A stretch of 64,000 nt of DNA, from NCBI RefSeq assembly GCF_026130545.1, contig NZ_JAMOIM010000011.1:124001-188000 (forward strand), written 5' to 3'. Positions 8,111 to 17,831 of the stretch are shown piece after piece (the first letter of the stretch is position 1; each line of letters starts with the position of its first letter). The notes beneath the pieces are model-generated. The model did no database searches and was not told where the DNA came from. It worked only from the letters and a program-made list of their open reading frames with translations. This stretch comes from Lichenifustis flavocetrariae. Its GTDB lineage: Bacteria > Pseudomonadota > Alphaproteobacteria > Rhizobiales > Beijerinckiaceae. Both the position numbers and the translations under genes were made by a program.

Positions 8111-9271
8111 TTGGCGACCATTACATTCGATGACGTCACCAAGAGATATGACAACGGGCACATCGCCTTGGACCGTTTGTCGCTCGATGTCCGCGAAGGC
8201 GAATTCCTGATCCTTGTCGGACCGTCGGGATGCGGCAAGTCCACGGCGCTTCGCATTGCGGCCGGGCTCGATCGCCCGACTTCGGGGCGACTCTTCATCG
8301 GAGGCGATCTCGCCAACGACATGGCGCCGCGCGACCGGAACATCGCCATGGTGTTTCAATCCTATGCGCTCTACCCCCATCTGACGGTGGCCCAGAACAT
8401 CGGCTTCGGCCTTCGCGTGCGTAACGCGGGTTCGGCCGAAATCGACCAAAAGGTACGTGCAGTCGCGGCAACTTTGGAGTTGACCGACTACCTTGGCCGC
8501 AAACCCGCCCAGCTGTCCGGCGGACAGCGCCAGCGTGTCGCCATGGCACGGGCGCTGGTGCGGTCCCCGCAGGCGTTCCTCATGGACGAGCCCCTGTCCA
8601 ATCTCGACGCTCGTTTGCGGGGGCAGATGCGCGAGGAGATCGTCGCGCTGCAACGCCGAACGGGGACGACCACTGTCTACGTCACCCATGACCAGGTCGA
8701 GGCCATGACGATGGGGTCGCGCGTGGCGATCTTGGATCGTGGCGTTCTTCAACAGGTCGGGCCGCCCCGAAGTCTCTATGACTCGCCGGCCAATCGCTTT
8801 GTGGCAGGCTTCATCGGCTCACCGGCCATGAACTTCCTGAGCGCAGTCCTTCCGGCGACGGGAAGCTCTCAGGTTCTGCACCTAGGGCCGCACGTCCTCC
8901 CAGTCAGCGAGGACCACTTTGCCCGATCCACAGCCTTCGGGGACCATGGAGACCGGCAAGTTGTGATCGGCATCCGGCCCGAAGCCGTCCGTCCGGCCTC
9001 ATTGTCGGACGGAAGCGCCCTGCCCGGTATCGTCCGGTTCGTCGAGGATCTCGGAGCGACGCTTCTCGTGTCGGTCGATTTTGAAAATGTCGTTCCGCTC
9101 GGCACCGGATCTGGCGGCGATGACGACGAATTCGTCGCCGCGCGTCGACCCGTCAAGGTCGCGCTCCAAGGCCGCCACCGGATCACTCCGGGAGATCTCG
9201 TCCATTGGGCGATCAACACGAACGACATGCACCTTTTTGACGCGCAAACAGGCGCGGCGCTACGCCCCTGA
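8111..9271 (+). CDS. ABC transporter ATP-binding protein, MalK/UgpC type
   Basis: About 386 residues from the TTG at 8111, which follows GAGGGA and aligns with the usual family start (ITFDDVTKRY). An in-frame ATG at 8069 has no visible ribosome site. The ATPase has Walker A GPSGCGKST, Q-loop, signature LSGGQRQR, Walker B FLMDEPLSNLDAR and H-loop VYVTHDQ. The C-terminal third is a TOBE/MalK-like regulatory domain (VIGIRPEAVRP). This type energises import of carbohydrates or glycerol phosphate. No permease or binding-protein gene lies nearby, so it is an orphan that may serve transporters encoded elsewhere. Confidence 0.88.
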   Translation: MATITFDDVTKRYDNGHIALDRLSLDVREGEFLILVGPSGCGKSTALRIAAGLDRPTSGRLFIGGDLANDMAPRDRNIAMVFQSYALYPHLTVAQNIGFGLRVRNAGSAEIDQKVRAVAATLELTDYLGRKPAQLSGGQRQRVAMARALVRSPQAFLMDEPLSNLDARLRGQMREEIVALQRRTGTTTVYVTHDQVEAMTMGSRVAILDRGVLQQVGPPRSLYDSPANRFVAGFIGSPAMNFLSAVLPATGSSQVLHLGPHVLPVSEDHFARSTAFGDHGDRQVVIGIRPEAVRPASLSDGSALPGIVRFVEDLGATLLVSVDFENVVPLGTGSGGDDDEFVAARRPVKVALQGRHRITPGDLVHWAINTNDMHLFDAQTGAALRP

Positions 9272-9295
9272 AGGAGGCCCGCGGTGCCGCTAGAC

Positions 9296-10420
9296 TCAGG
9301 ACGAGCGAACCATGCGGGGTGAGGCCATTGCGTCGTCCTCCGCGGGCTCGTGCCGGACAAGCTCCCGCCACAGCAGGATCAACGCGGACATGACGGCCGG
9401 ACCGAGGAAAAGGCCCAGGAGCCCGAATGTCTCCACTCCACCAAGGATGCCGAGAAGCACCCAGAGGAACGGCAATTTGGTCGCACCGCCAATTACCGCA
9501 GGACGGATTAGGTGGTCGGCGATGCCAACGACCGCCATTCCGATTGCCACCACGATAATGCCTAATCCTGGAGCCCCTTGAGCTACAAGAAAAATCCCGG
9601 CCCCGCAGAACGCCACGGCAGCCCCGAAGGGAATCATAGCCGCCACTGCCGTTACCGCGCCGAGCAGGACCGGATGCGGCACCCCCGTGAAATAATACGC
9701 AACCCCAAGCGCGAAGCCTTCGCCGATCCCGACCAGGACCAAGCCATCCACCGTGCCGTGGATCGAGGCCACCATCTGGCGGGCGATATGCTCACCCCGC
9801 GGCCCGAACAGACGATGGCTCGCATGCAGCATCTCGGATGCCAATTCGGGACCGTTCCGGAACAGAAAGAACAACGTCATCAACGTGAACACGAAAGTCA
9901 CGACGCGATGAACGAGTTTCACGCCATATTCGCGCGTGACGGAAAACACGGAATTGCGGTTGAGGTGCTTCAGAAAATCATTGGTGTCGAACGACGACGC
10001 CAGATTATTGCTCCACCAGCCGGCCATGGGCTTTCCGACCAGCGGCAAATGTTCAACCCAGGCCGGCACCGGGATCCCGGAGCGTTCGACCCCGTGCACG
10101 AATTCCATGAAATCGTGAGTCTCGCGGCCAACCTGTACGGCAATGACCACCAGCGGCACGATGATGACGAGGCCGGCCATCGTGGTGAAGACGGTTGGCC
10201 AAGCCGCCCTTCGCCCGCCCGGCCACGCCCTGCAGGCGCGCTCGTAGATCGGCCCGAGCGCCACGACCAGGATGGCGGCCCAAACGAGAGCGCCGAGAAA
10301 TCCTTGCAGGATCCACAGTCCCAGAGCCATCAGGCCGATGACGAGAGCCATGCGGGCGTAACGCTGCATGCGCTCTGGCGTTTCACGCAGCCGTCCCCTG
10401 TGCTCGATGATGGTTCGCAT
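9296..10420 (-). CDS. AI-2E family (PerM-like) membrane transporter
   Basis: 374 residues from the ATG at 10418-10420. A longer frame reaching 10621 enters the divergent promoter region and is not supported. The protein is strongly hydrophobic with about eight membrane segments: paired helices at the N-terminus, a soluble insert around residues 90-170, then a helix-rich C-terminal half with the LFFLFRNG and family-typical PVLLG..TAVAAMIPFG and ATKLPFLWVLLGILGG segments. The AI-2E family includes quorum-signal and Na+/H+ exporters; the substrate here is unknown. Confidence 0.82.
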   Translation of the reverse strand: MRTIIEHRGRLRETPERMQRYARMALVIGLMALGLWILQGFLGALVWAAILVVALGPIYERACRAWPGGRRAAWPTVFTTMAGLVIIVPLVVIAVQVGRETHDFMEFVHGVERSGIPVPAWVEHLPLVGKPMAGWWSNNLASSFDTNDFLKHLNRNSVFSVTREYGVKLVHRVVTFVFTLMTLFFLFRNGPELASEMLHASHRLFGPRGEHIARQMVASIHGTVDGLVLVGIGEGFALGVAYYFTGVPHPVLLGAVTAVAAMIPFGAAVAFCGAGIFLVAQGAPGLGIIVVAIGMAVVGIADHLIRPAVIGGATKLPFLWVLLGILGGVETFGLLGLFLGPAVMSALILLWRELVRHEPAEDDAMASPRMVRSS

Positions 10421-10653
10421 GTCAGAGGGTCCGAGTTGCGTGCAAAAAGGGGCTTTCGAAGCGATTGGCAGCCGGCCATGCGGCACTAGCGACGTGAGGA
10501 GGGTTGAGTCGGTCAGATCGCTTCGGAGGTCAAGTGGTGGGCAGTGCGGCAAACACAAGCCTCGGCGGCTCGCAGTCGACGGAACCGCCGAGTAGATGAT
10601 CCAGGTTCCATCTTTGTTCACTTTCTGTTTCGGATCGGGTATCTTGACGTCTT

Positions 10654-11808
10654 ATGACGAACAACCCGCTGCCTTATCTTCCTTTCGGCGTCTCTCCTGG
10701 CCTTATGGCCGTTGGCGTAAGCGCTGCCGTTGTCGTCCTCGTCGTCACCTGGGCCGGGCTGCGACGGCGACGCGAAGCCGCTCTCTACAATCTTGAAGAC
10801 CTCGTGGCATCGCTGCACCAAGCCAATGCGGAGCTGACCGGCCGCGTGAGAACCATGGGCGAAGCCTTGTCGGCCCGCCAGAGCGATCTCGCCCGGCTGG
10901 TGACGGAACGGCTCGATAGCGTCAACGCCCGGATGGGACAGACGCTCGATCGTTCCGCGCATCGTACCGGCGAGGGTCTAGCGCGCTTGCACGAGAGGCT
11001 TGCGGTCATCGATGCCGCACAGGCGCGTCTGACCGGCCTCACCGAAGAGGTCGTGGGGCTGAAGGACATCCTCGCCAACAAGCAGGCGCGGGGCGCCTAT
11101 GGTCAGGGCCGGATGGAAGCGATCGTGCGCGACGGACTGCCGGCCGACGCTTACGCGTTCCAGCCCACCTTGTCGAACCGCACGCGGCCAGACTGCACTG
11201 TCAAGCTGCCGGGCGACCGCGCCGCCCTCGTGATCGATGCCAAGTTCCCGCTCGAGGCGTTCCAGGCTCTCAAGGCTGCCGAGCAGGAGCACGAGCGCGC
11301 CCAGGCCGGCGCGCGGGTGCGGACCGACATGGGCAAGCATATCCGCGATATCGCGGAGCGCTACCTCATCCCAGGCGAGACGCAGGACACGGCCCTGATG
11401 TTCGTCCCCTCTGAGTCGGTTTTCGCCGATCTATCCGAGCATTTTCCTGACGTGCTGCAGAAGGCCAGCCGAGCGCGGGTCATGGTGGTCTCGCCGACGC
11501 TATTGACCCTGGCCATCCAACTGATGCGGTCCGTGGCGCGCGACGCGCGGATGCGGGAGCAGGCTCACCTCATTCAGGCGGAGGTCCGGGGCTTGACCGA
11601 CGATGTGCGGCGTCTCGGCGAGCGGGTGGGAAAGCTCGACGACCATTTCCGCTTGGCGCGAAAGGACGTCTCGGACATTTCGAGCCTCGCCGACCGGATC
11701 GTCACACGCGGCGACCGCATCGACGCCGTGGACTATGCAGTGCCGCCGGTTCCGGCGAACGATCAGCGGGTACAGCCACCAGGCCTTTTCGACGGAGCCG
11801 CCGAGTGA
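10654..11808 (+). CDS. rmuC: DNA recombination protein RmuC
   Basis: 384 residues. An N-terminal membrane anchor (about 16-36) is followed by a coiled coil (45-150) and the RmuC nuclease-like domain with GQGRMEAIVRDGLP and DRAALVIDAKFPLEAF, the latter holding the PD-(D/E)xK-like acidic and lysine residues. RmuC limits DNA inversion at short inverted repeats and has been linked to anti-phage defence. It appears to be a single-gene unit, divergent from the AI-2E gene and convergent with the ABC-2 exporter. Confidence 0.9.
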   Translation: MTNNPLPYLPFGVSPGLMAVGVSAAVVVLVVTWAGLRRRREAALYNLEDLVASLHQANAELTGRVRTMGEALSARQSDLARLVTERLDSVNARMGQTLDRSAHRTGEGLARLHERLAVIDAAQARLTGLTEEVVGLKDILANKQARGAYGQGRMEAIVRDGLPADAYAFQPTLSNRTRPDCTVKLPGDRAALVIDAKFPLEAFQALKAAEQEHERAQAGARVRTDMGKHIRDIAERYLIPGETQDTALMFVPSESVFADLSEHFPDVLQKASRARVMVVSPTLLTLAIQLMRSVARDARMREQAHLIQAEVRGLTDDVRRLGERVGKLDDHFRLARKDVSDISSLADRIVTRGDRIDAVDYAVPPVPANDQRVQPPGLFDGAAE

Positions 11809-11858
11809 CGCCGCCACTACGAAAATTGTGGCGCCACCCGTAGAGCCCGAGCCGGGGT

Positions 11859-12620
11859 TCAGGACTTCAGACGGTATCCCGTCTTGAACATCCACCAAAT
11901 GACCGCGAGACAGAGCCCAAGCACCGACAGGATCGCCACGACGCTGATCCCGATATGCACGTCGGCTTGGCCGAAGAAGCTCCAGCGAAAGGCGCTGATC
12001 AGATAGACGACAGGGTTGAACAGCGTCACGGCCTGCCAGAAAGGTGGCAGCATGTGAATGGAATAGAAGCTGCCGCCGAGGAAGGTCAGAGGCGTGATGA
12101 TGAGCAGCGGCACCAGCTGCAACTTTTCGAACCCGTCAGCCCACAAACCGACGATGAAGCCGAACAGGCTGAACGTGACGGCCGTCAGAAGCAGGAAAAC
12201 CAGCATCCAGAACGGATGATCGATGTGCAGTGGCACGAAGAGGCCCGCCGTGAGCAGGATGATCAATCCGAGGATGGTCGACTTCGTGGCCGCTGCGCCG
12301 ACGTAGCTCAGAACGATCTCGAAGGATGAAAGCGGGGCCGACAGGATCTCGTAGATCGTCCCGGTGAAGCGGGGAAAGTAGATGCCGAACGACGCGTTGG
12401 CGATGCTCTGGGTCAGGAGGGACAGCATGATCAGCCCTGGCACGATGAAGGCGCCGTAGCTGACACTGTCGACCTGCTGAATGCGGGAGCCGATGGCGGC
12501 CCCGAACACGACAAAATAGAGCGATGTGGAGATGACAGGCGACACGATGCTCTGCAGCAGCGTGCGGCGTGTGCGCGCCATCTCGAACATGTAGATGGCT
12601 TGAACCGCGTGCCAGTTCAT
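11859..12620 (-). CDS. ABC-2 type transporter permease
   Basis: 253 residues with six hydrophobic segments in the ABC-2 membrane domain layout, including [21 protein letters not shown] and the family-typical [12 protein letters not shown] before the fifth helix. The start overlaps the stop of the upstream ATPase gene by four bases (ATGA), so the two are coupled. The pair resembles the YadG/YadH group of exporters; the cargo is unknown. Confidence 0.88.
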   Translation of the reverse strand: MNWHAVQAIYMFEMARTRRTLLQSIVSPVISTSLYFVVFGAAIGSRIQQVDSVSYGAFIVPGLIMLSLLTQSIANASFGIYFPRFTGTIYEILSAPLSSFEIVLSYVGAAATKSTILGLIILLTAGLFVPLHIDHPFWMLVFLLLTAVTFSLFGFIVGLWADGFEKLQLVPLLIITPLTFLGGSFYSIHMLPPFWQAVTLFNPVVYLISAFRWSFFGQADVHIGISVVAILSVLGLCLAVIWWMFKTGYRLKS

Positions 12621-13561
12621 CGGGGCGTTTCCAGAAGTCCGACAAAGATGTCTTCGAGCGAACTCTGCTGAGATTCGAGGTCGGTGAAGCGCAGGCCGGT
12701 GCGGCCGAGATCGTTCAGCATCGTGTCGATACCGGTCCGTTCGGTCTGTTTGTCATAGGTGTATGTGAGGATGGCGCCATCCGACGAAAGAGCGAGCGGA
12801 TATTCCGCGAGGGCGGTCGGGATCCGGTCGATCGGCGTCGAGAGCTTGAGTGCCAGTTGCTTCTTGCCGAGCTTCTGCATCAGCACGGCCTTGTCTTCGA
12901 CCAGCAGCAACTCCCCCTTGGTGATGACCCCGACCCGGTCGGCCATCTCCTCGGCCTCCTCGATATAATGCGTCGTGAGGATGATCGTGACCCCATTGTC
13001 GCAGAGGCCGCGCACCACGCGCCACATGTCCCGCCGGAGTTCGACATCGACGCCGGCTGTCGGTTCGTCGAGGAACAAAATCTCGGGTTCGTGCGACAAG
13101 GCTTTGGCGATCAGGACGCGGCGTTTCATGCCCCCGGAAAGGGTCATGATCTTGTTGTCCTTCTTGTCCCACAGGTGCAGGTCGCGCAGGACGCGCTCGA
13201 TGACTTTGGGGTTTTTGGCCTTGCCGAACAGCCCGCGGCTGAAGCTCACCGTGTCCCACACCGTCTCGAAAGCGTCGGTCGTCAGCTCCTGCGGCACCAG
13301 CCCGATCCGTGCCCGCGCGGCACGATAGTCGCGAGCGATGTCATGGCCGTCGACCGAGACCGTTCCGGTGCTGGGTGTGACGATCCCGCAGACGATGCTG
13401 ATGAGCGTCGTCTTGCCGGCCCCGTTCGGCCCGAGCAGCGCGAAAATCTCGCCGCGCCGGATGTCGAGCGTGATGGATTTCAGCGCCTGGAAGCCGGATG
13501 AATAGGTCTTGGTGAGGTTCTGGATCGAGATGACGGGCGACGGTGGGGAGGTTACGATCAT
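12617..13561 (-). CDS. ABC transporter ATP-binding protein, exporter (YadG type)
   Basis: 314 residues from the ATG at 13559-13561; a longer frame to 13705 lacks support. It contains Walker [13 protein letters not shown], signature LSGGMKRR, Walker [14 protein letters not shown] and the switch His in [10 protein letters not shown]. The C-terminal ~80 residues form the extension seen in ABC-2 drug/polysaccharide exporters. It is coupled to the permease downstream and forms a two-gene exporter operon. Confidence 0.9.
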   Translation of the reverse strand: MIVTSPPSPVISIQNLTKTYSSGFQALKSITLDIRRGEIFALLGPNGAGKTTLISIVCGIVTPSTGTVSVDGHDIARDYRAARARIGLVPQELTTDAFETVWDTVSFSRGLFGKAKNPKVIERVLRDLHLWDKKDNKIMTLSGGMKRRVLIAKALSHEPEILFLDEPTAGVDVELRRDMWRVVRGLCDNGVTIILTTHYIEEAEEMADRVGVITKGELLLVEDKAVLMQKLGKKQLALKLSTPIDRIPTALAEYPLALSSDGAILTYTYDKQTERTGIDTMLNDLGRTGLRFTDLESQQSSLEDIFVGLLETPR

Positions 13562-13720
13562 GTTCTTGATTGAAGCAGCTTCTTGGTCTTGAGGGACGTG
13601 CTGGAGAATGGGTCCGAAGCTCTTAGAGCACGGACGCGTCCGATCGGTGACATTTTCAGTCCGGGGACACGCCTTCCCGCGTACCATGACAATGCCGGCA
13701 CGCACGAGCCGGCATCGTTG

Positions 13721-15940
13721 TTAAGAGTCAAGGCGAGCCAACAGCGGCTTTGCCCCGAACCGTCCATAAAATGTCTCGTGCTCACGCGCCAGGTCGAGCA
13801 CGATCCCCGGCGGATCGAAGCGTGACCCAAATTTTTTGGAAAGGTCATCGCAGAGAAGCGCGAACTGGCCGACGCCCATGCCGTCGATGTAGGACAGCGT
13901 TCCCCCCGTGAAGGGTGCAAAGCCGAAGCCTACGATCGACCCGACATCTGCCTCGCGCGGGTCCGTGACAATCTCCTCGGCCATAGCCTGCGCGGCCGCA
14001 ATGGACTGGCTGACCAGAAAGCGCTTTTTCAGGTCGCCGACATCGATCGCATCGGCATCGAGTTTATTTGGCTGCAGATCGGCAAGCCCAGGCCACAACC
14101 TCTTCTGGCCCGTTTCGGGGTAGTCATAAAACCCTTTGCCATTCTTGCGGCCGAGACGGTTCTGAGTCGTCACCATCGTGTCGAGCAGATCCATTTGGCC
14201 TGGATCGACGGCCCCCTCACCCAGATCCGCCCTGGTGGCATGCAGAATCTTGCGGCAGAGATCGATGGCCACTTCGTCGGTCAGGGACAAAGGCCCGACC
14301 GGCATGCCGGCCTGCTTGCCGGCGTTCTCGATCATGGCTGGCGGCACCCCCTCAAGCAGCATCTTGTGGCCTTCGAGCAGGTAGGCGAAAACGCAGCGAT
14401 TGGCATAGAAGCCCCGTGCGTCGTTGACGAGAATTGGCGTCTTCTTCAGCACCCGGACGAGGTCCATCGCGACCGCAACCGCGCGATCTCCGGTCTTGGC
14501 GCCCTTGATAATCTCGACGAGCGGCATCTTCTGCACGGGCGAGAAGAAATGCACGCCTACGAAATTTTCCGGCTTGTCCCAGGCTTCGGCCAGGGAGGTG
14601 ATCGGCAGCGTCGACGTGTTCGAGGCGAAGATCGCGTCGGGGCCAAGCACGGCCTGGACTTTGCGAGTAGCCTCCGCTTTGACGGTTCGGTCCTCGAACA
14701 CGGCCTCGATCACCAGATCGCAGCCCTTGAGCGCCTCATAATCCGGCGTCGCCGTGATGCGGGCCAGGAGGGCGTCGCGGTCGGCCGTCTTGGCCCGGCC
14801 TTTGCTAACCTGCTCGGTCATGAGCTTGTGCGACAGGGCTTTGCCCTTGTCGGCCGCCTCCTGGGTCTGGTCGATCAGCACGACGTCGAGACCCGCATTG
14901 GCGATCACATAACCGATACCGGCTCCCATGAAACCCGCGCCGAGCACGCCGATTTTCTTCAATATCGTGGGCGGCACATCCTTCGGCCGCCGCGCCCCTT
15001 TGTTGAGCTCGCCCATGGAGATGAAGAGCGAACGGATCATCGCGGCGGCTTCGCGCGAGCGCAGAACCTTGGCGAAATGCTGGCTCTCGATCTTCAGGCC
15101 GAGGTCGATCGGAAGCTGCAATCCTTCATAGACAGCGTGCAGGATGGCCTTGGCGCCGGGATAATTATCCTGTGTCTCGCGCCTGTAAATCGCGTTGGCG
15201 GGCGGCCATGTCATCATGCCAACGGGTGAGAAGACCTTGCCGGACGGCGGCTTGAAGCCTTTCTCGTCCCAAGGTGCAATGCCCTTGCCGCCATTCCTGA
15301 TCCAGGCCTTGGCGCGCTCGACAAGGTCGGTCTGCGGCACGACCTCATGAACGAGGCCCATGCTTTTGGCCAAAGCCGGTTTGATCTGCTCGCCCTTGAA
15401 CAGCATCTGCAAGGCGTCGCCGGTCGGCATCAGACGCGGCACACGCTGCGTGCCGCCGGCGCCCGGGAAGATGCCGACCTTCACCTCTGGCAGCCCCACG
15501 CGCACCTTTTCGCCATCGCTCATCACGCGGTAGTGGCAGGCCAGCGCCAGTTCGAACGCGCCGCCGAGGCACAGGCCATTGATGGCTGCGGCCCAGGGCT
15601 TGCCGCTGGTCTCGAGCTTGCGAAACAGGACCGACAGCTTGCGCGAGCCGTCGAAGAAAGCCTGCATGGCCTTTTCTTCGCCGTCCTCCGTGACCATGCG
15701 GGCATAGTCGTGGCCGAGCGCCTGCAGCATGTTGAGGTCGGCGCCCCCCGAGAAACTCTCCTTGCCCGACGTGACCACACAGCCCTTCACGTGCGCGTCG
15801 ATCGCGACCTTGTCGATGACGCGATGCAATTCCGACATCACATCCTCGGTGATGACGTTCATCGAGCGCTTGGGCATATCCCATGTCAGGAGTGCAATGC
15901 CATCGGTGTCGATGTCGAAGCGGAAGTTGGTCAGGTCCAT
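13721..15940 (-). CDS. Fatty-acid oxidation multifunctional enzyme: enoyl-CoA hydratase / 3-hydroxyacyl-CoA dehydrogenase
   Basis: 739 residues from the ATG at 15938-15940, full length for the FadJ/FadB alpha subunit. The N-terminal crotonase domain (about 1-190) carries GGADLNML, NGLCLGGAFELALACHYRV and PEVKVGIFPGAGGTQR, with the two catalytic glutamates. The NAD-binding domain begins near residue 325 with IGVLGAGFMGAGIGYV, and the 3HCDH domain has SNTSTLPITSLA, GVHFFSPVQKMPLVEII and NDARGFYANR. It hydrates enoyl-CoA and oxidises the 3-hydroxyacyl-CoA. The thiolase and acyl-CoA dehydrogenase upstream on the same strand complete the cycle. Confidence 0.93.
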   Translation of the reverse strand: MDLTNFRFDIDTDGIALLTWDMPKRSMNVITEDVMSELHRVIDKVAIDAHVKGCVVTSGKESFSGGADLNMLQALGHDYARMVTEDGEEKAMQAFFDGSRKLSVLFRKLETSGKPWAAAINGLCLGGAFELALACHYRVMSDGEKVRVGLPEVKVGIFPGAGGTQRVPRLMPTGDALQMLFKGEQIKPALAKSMGLVHEVVPQTDLVERAKAWIRNGGKGIAPWDEKGFKPPSGKVFSPVGMMTWPPANAIYRRETQDNYPGAKAILHAVYEGLQLPIDLGLKIESQHFAKVLRSREAAAMIRSLFISMGELNKGARRPKDVPPTILKKIGVLGAGFMGAGIGYVIANAGLDVVLIDQTQEAADKGKALSHKLMTEQVSKGRAKTADRDALLARITATPDYEALKGCDLVIEAVFEDRTVKAEATRKVQAVLGPDAIFASNTSTLPITSLAEAWDKPENFVGVHFFSPVQKMPLVEIIKGAKTGDRAVAVAMDLVRVLKKTPILVNDARGFYANRCVFAYLLEGHKMLLEGVPPAMIENAGKQAGMPVGPLSLTDEVAIDLCRKILHATRADLGEGAVDPGQMDLLDTMVTTQNRLGRKNGKGFYDYPETGQKRLWPGLADLQPNKLDADAIDVGDLKKRFLVSQSIAAAQAMAEEIVTDPREADVGSIVGFGFAPFTGGTLSYIDGMGVGQFALLCDDLSKKFGSRFDPPGIVLDLAREHETFYGRFGAKPLLARLDS

Positions 15941-16079
15941 GGATGCCTCAATGTTTCGTCCCTGGGTCCGCGATCGCCGGAAAACGTGACGGCACGTGGA
16001 TGAAAGCGACCTGAGCCTTGGAGAGGAACCCCAACCGGCCCGGCCGCACCTCTCCCGGTTCATCAGGGAGAAGAAATTA

Positions 16080-17288
16080 CTAGACGCGTTCGATGATCGT
16101 CGCCGTGCCCATGCCGGCCCCGATGCACAAAGTGATCAGCGCCGTGCCCTTGCCGGTGCGCTCGAGTTCGTCCAATGCCGTTCCGAGCAGCATCGCGCCG
16201 GTCGCGCCAAGCGGATGGCCGAGCGCGATGGCGCCGCCGTTGGGGTTGAGCTTCTCGCTCGCGACCCCAAAGGCCTGCTGAAAGCGCAACACCACGGCCG
16301 CGAAGGCCTCGTTCACCTCGAAAAGGTCGATGTCCGCGATGGTCATTCCGGCACGGGCCAGCACCTTGCGCGTAACGTCGATGGGGCCGGTCAGCATCAA
16401 GGCCGGATCGGAACCGATATTGGCGAAGGCGCGGATGCGCGCGCGCGGGGGCCGGCCGAGGCGCCGGCCAGCCTCCGCGCTGCCGACCAGAACCGCAGCC
16501 GCCCCGTCTACGATGCCGGACGAATTGCCGGCATGATGGACGTGGTTGACGGCCTCGACCTCCGGATGCGCCTGGATCGCCACGGCATCAAAGCCGCCCT
16601 GCTCTCCCATCACCACGAAGGAGGGTTTGAGCGATCCAAGAGCCTGCATGTCCGTGCCAGGCCTCAGGTGCTCGTCGCGGGCCAGCAGGGTCAGGCCGTT
16701 GACGTCTTTCACGGGCACGACGGCATCGTTAAAGCGCCCATTTTCCCAAGCCGCCGCCGCACGCTTCTGGCTTTCAACCGCATAGCCATCGACGTCGTCC
16801 CGCGTGAAGCCGTATTTTGTGGCGATGAGATCGGCCGAGACGCCCTGCGGCATGAAGTAAGACGGGATTGCGATGCTCGGGTCGACCGGCCACGCCCCAC
16901 CGGAGGCACCAATGCCGACGCGACTCATCGATTCCACGCCGCCGCCCACGACGCAGTCGTGCTGGCCGGCCATGACCTGGGCGGCCCCGAAATTGACTGC
17001 ATCGAGTCCCGAGGCGCAGAACCGGTTGATCTGCACGCCAGGCACATGTGCGCCGTAGCCCGCCGTCAGCGCCGCCGCACGGGCAATGTCACCGCCGGCC
17101 TCGCCGACGGGATCGACACAGCCGAGCACGACATCGTCGATGATCGTCTTGTCGAGTTCGTTCCGCGCCTTCAGGGCAGCAAGCGCGGTCGTGGCGAGCC
17201 GGAGCGTCGAGACTTCGTGCAGAGAGCCGTCCGGTTTGCCCCGGCCGCGCGGCGTCCGCACATGATCGTAGATGAAGGCGTCAGGCAT
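16080..17288 (-). CDS. Acetyl-CoA C-acyltransferase (thiolase)
   Basis: 402 residues. The acylated cysteine is in [12 protein letters not shown] (C91), the base histidine in [14 protein letters not shown] and the second catalytic cysteine in [11 protein letters not shown] near the C-terminus. It performs the last thiolytic step of beta-oxidation and partners the multifunctional enzyme 139 bases downstream. VESMSRVG is the usual thiolase signature in the middle of the protein. Confidence 0.93.
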   Translation of the reverse strand: MPDAFIYDHVRTPRGRGKPDGSLHEVSTLRLATTALAALKARNELDKTIIDDVVLGCVDPVGEAGGDIARAAALTAGYGAHVPGVQINRFCASGLDAVNFGAAQVMAGQHDCVVGGGVESMSRVGIGASGGAWPVDPSIAIPSYFMPQGVSADLIATKYGFTRDDVDGYAVESQKRAAAAWENGRFNDAVVPVKDVNGLTLLARDEHLRPGTDMQALGSLKPSFVVMGEQGGFDAVAIQAHPEVEAVNHVHHAGNSSGIVDGAAAVLVGSAEAGRRLGRPPRARIRAFANIGSDPALMLTGPIDVTRKVLARAGMTIADIDLFEVNEAFAAVVLRFQQAFGVASEKLNPNGGAIALGHPLGATGAMLLGTALDELERTGKGTALITLCIGAGMGTATIIERV

Positions 17289-17324
17289 GAAAGATCCTTG
17301 TCGAGTGCCACGAGCCGCAGCCGA

Positions 17325-17798
17325 CTATGTGTCGTGATCGGGATGTTGATGGTTGACGAAGGTCTGATTGGAACCGGGAGCGAGCCAGTTGTCCGTCGTG
17401 TCCGCCGGCAGTCCGGCAAGAGACTCGGACCAAGGGAGCAAGCCCTCCATGCCGTAGCGCACCGAAGGCTGAATGGCGGCAGGCTCGTCGAAGGAACCCG
17501 TGGTCAGGCTGATCGCATCGGGCTGCCACTGGTAGGCGAGCGGCGTTCCGCACATGGCGCAGAAACCGCGCGTCGCAATGTTTGAACTTTTGAAGATCGC
17601 CGGCGCCCCGCGCGTCCATTCTACCGACGCCAGCGGGAGCTTCGCGAATGCCAGAAAGGGGCCGCCACCGGCCTTCTGGCACATGCGGCAGTGGCAGACC
17701 GACACTTCGACAGGAGCACCCACAGCGCAGTAGCGCACGGCGCCGCATTGGCAACCGCCGGATAGACGGGACGGTGGCGGTGTCGCAGGCTCGCTCAT
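17325..17798 (-). CDS. GFA family zinc protein
   Basis: 157 residues with the GFA (glutathione-dependent formaldehyde-activating) zinc pattern: GGCQCGAVRY, VCHCRMCQKAGG and GFCAMCGTPLAYQ, supplying seven cysteines for two zinc sites. The family is broad and most members have no proven activity, so formaldehyde activation should not be assumed. It sits between thiolase and acyl-CoA dehydrogenase genes and is probably co-transcribed with them. Confidence 0.85.
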   Translation of the reverse strand: MSEPATPPPSRLSGGCQCGAVRYCAVGAPVEVSVCHCRMCQKAGGGPFLAFAKLPLASVEWTRGAPAIFKSSNIATRGFCAMCGTPLAYQWQPDAISLTTGSFDEPAAIQPSVRYGMEGLLPWSESLAGLPADTTDNWLAPGSNQTFVNHQHPDHDT

Positions 17799-17831
17799 GC
17801 GCGCTCCAACGGGGATCCGGGGTGCGCAGCT

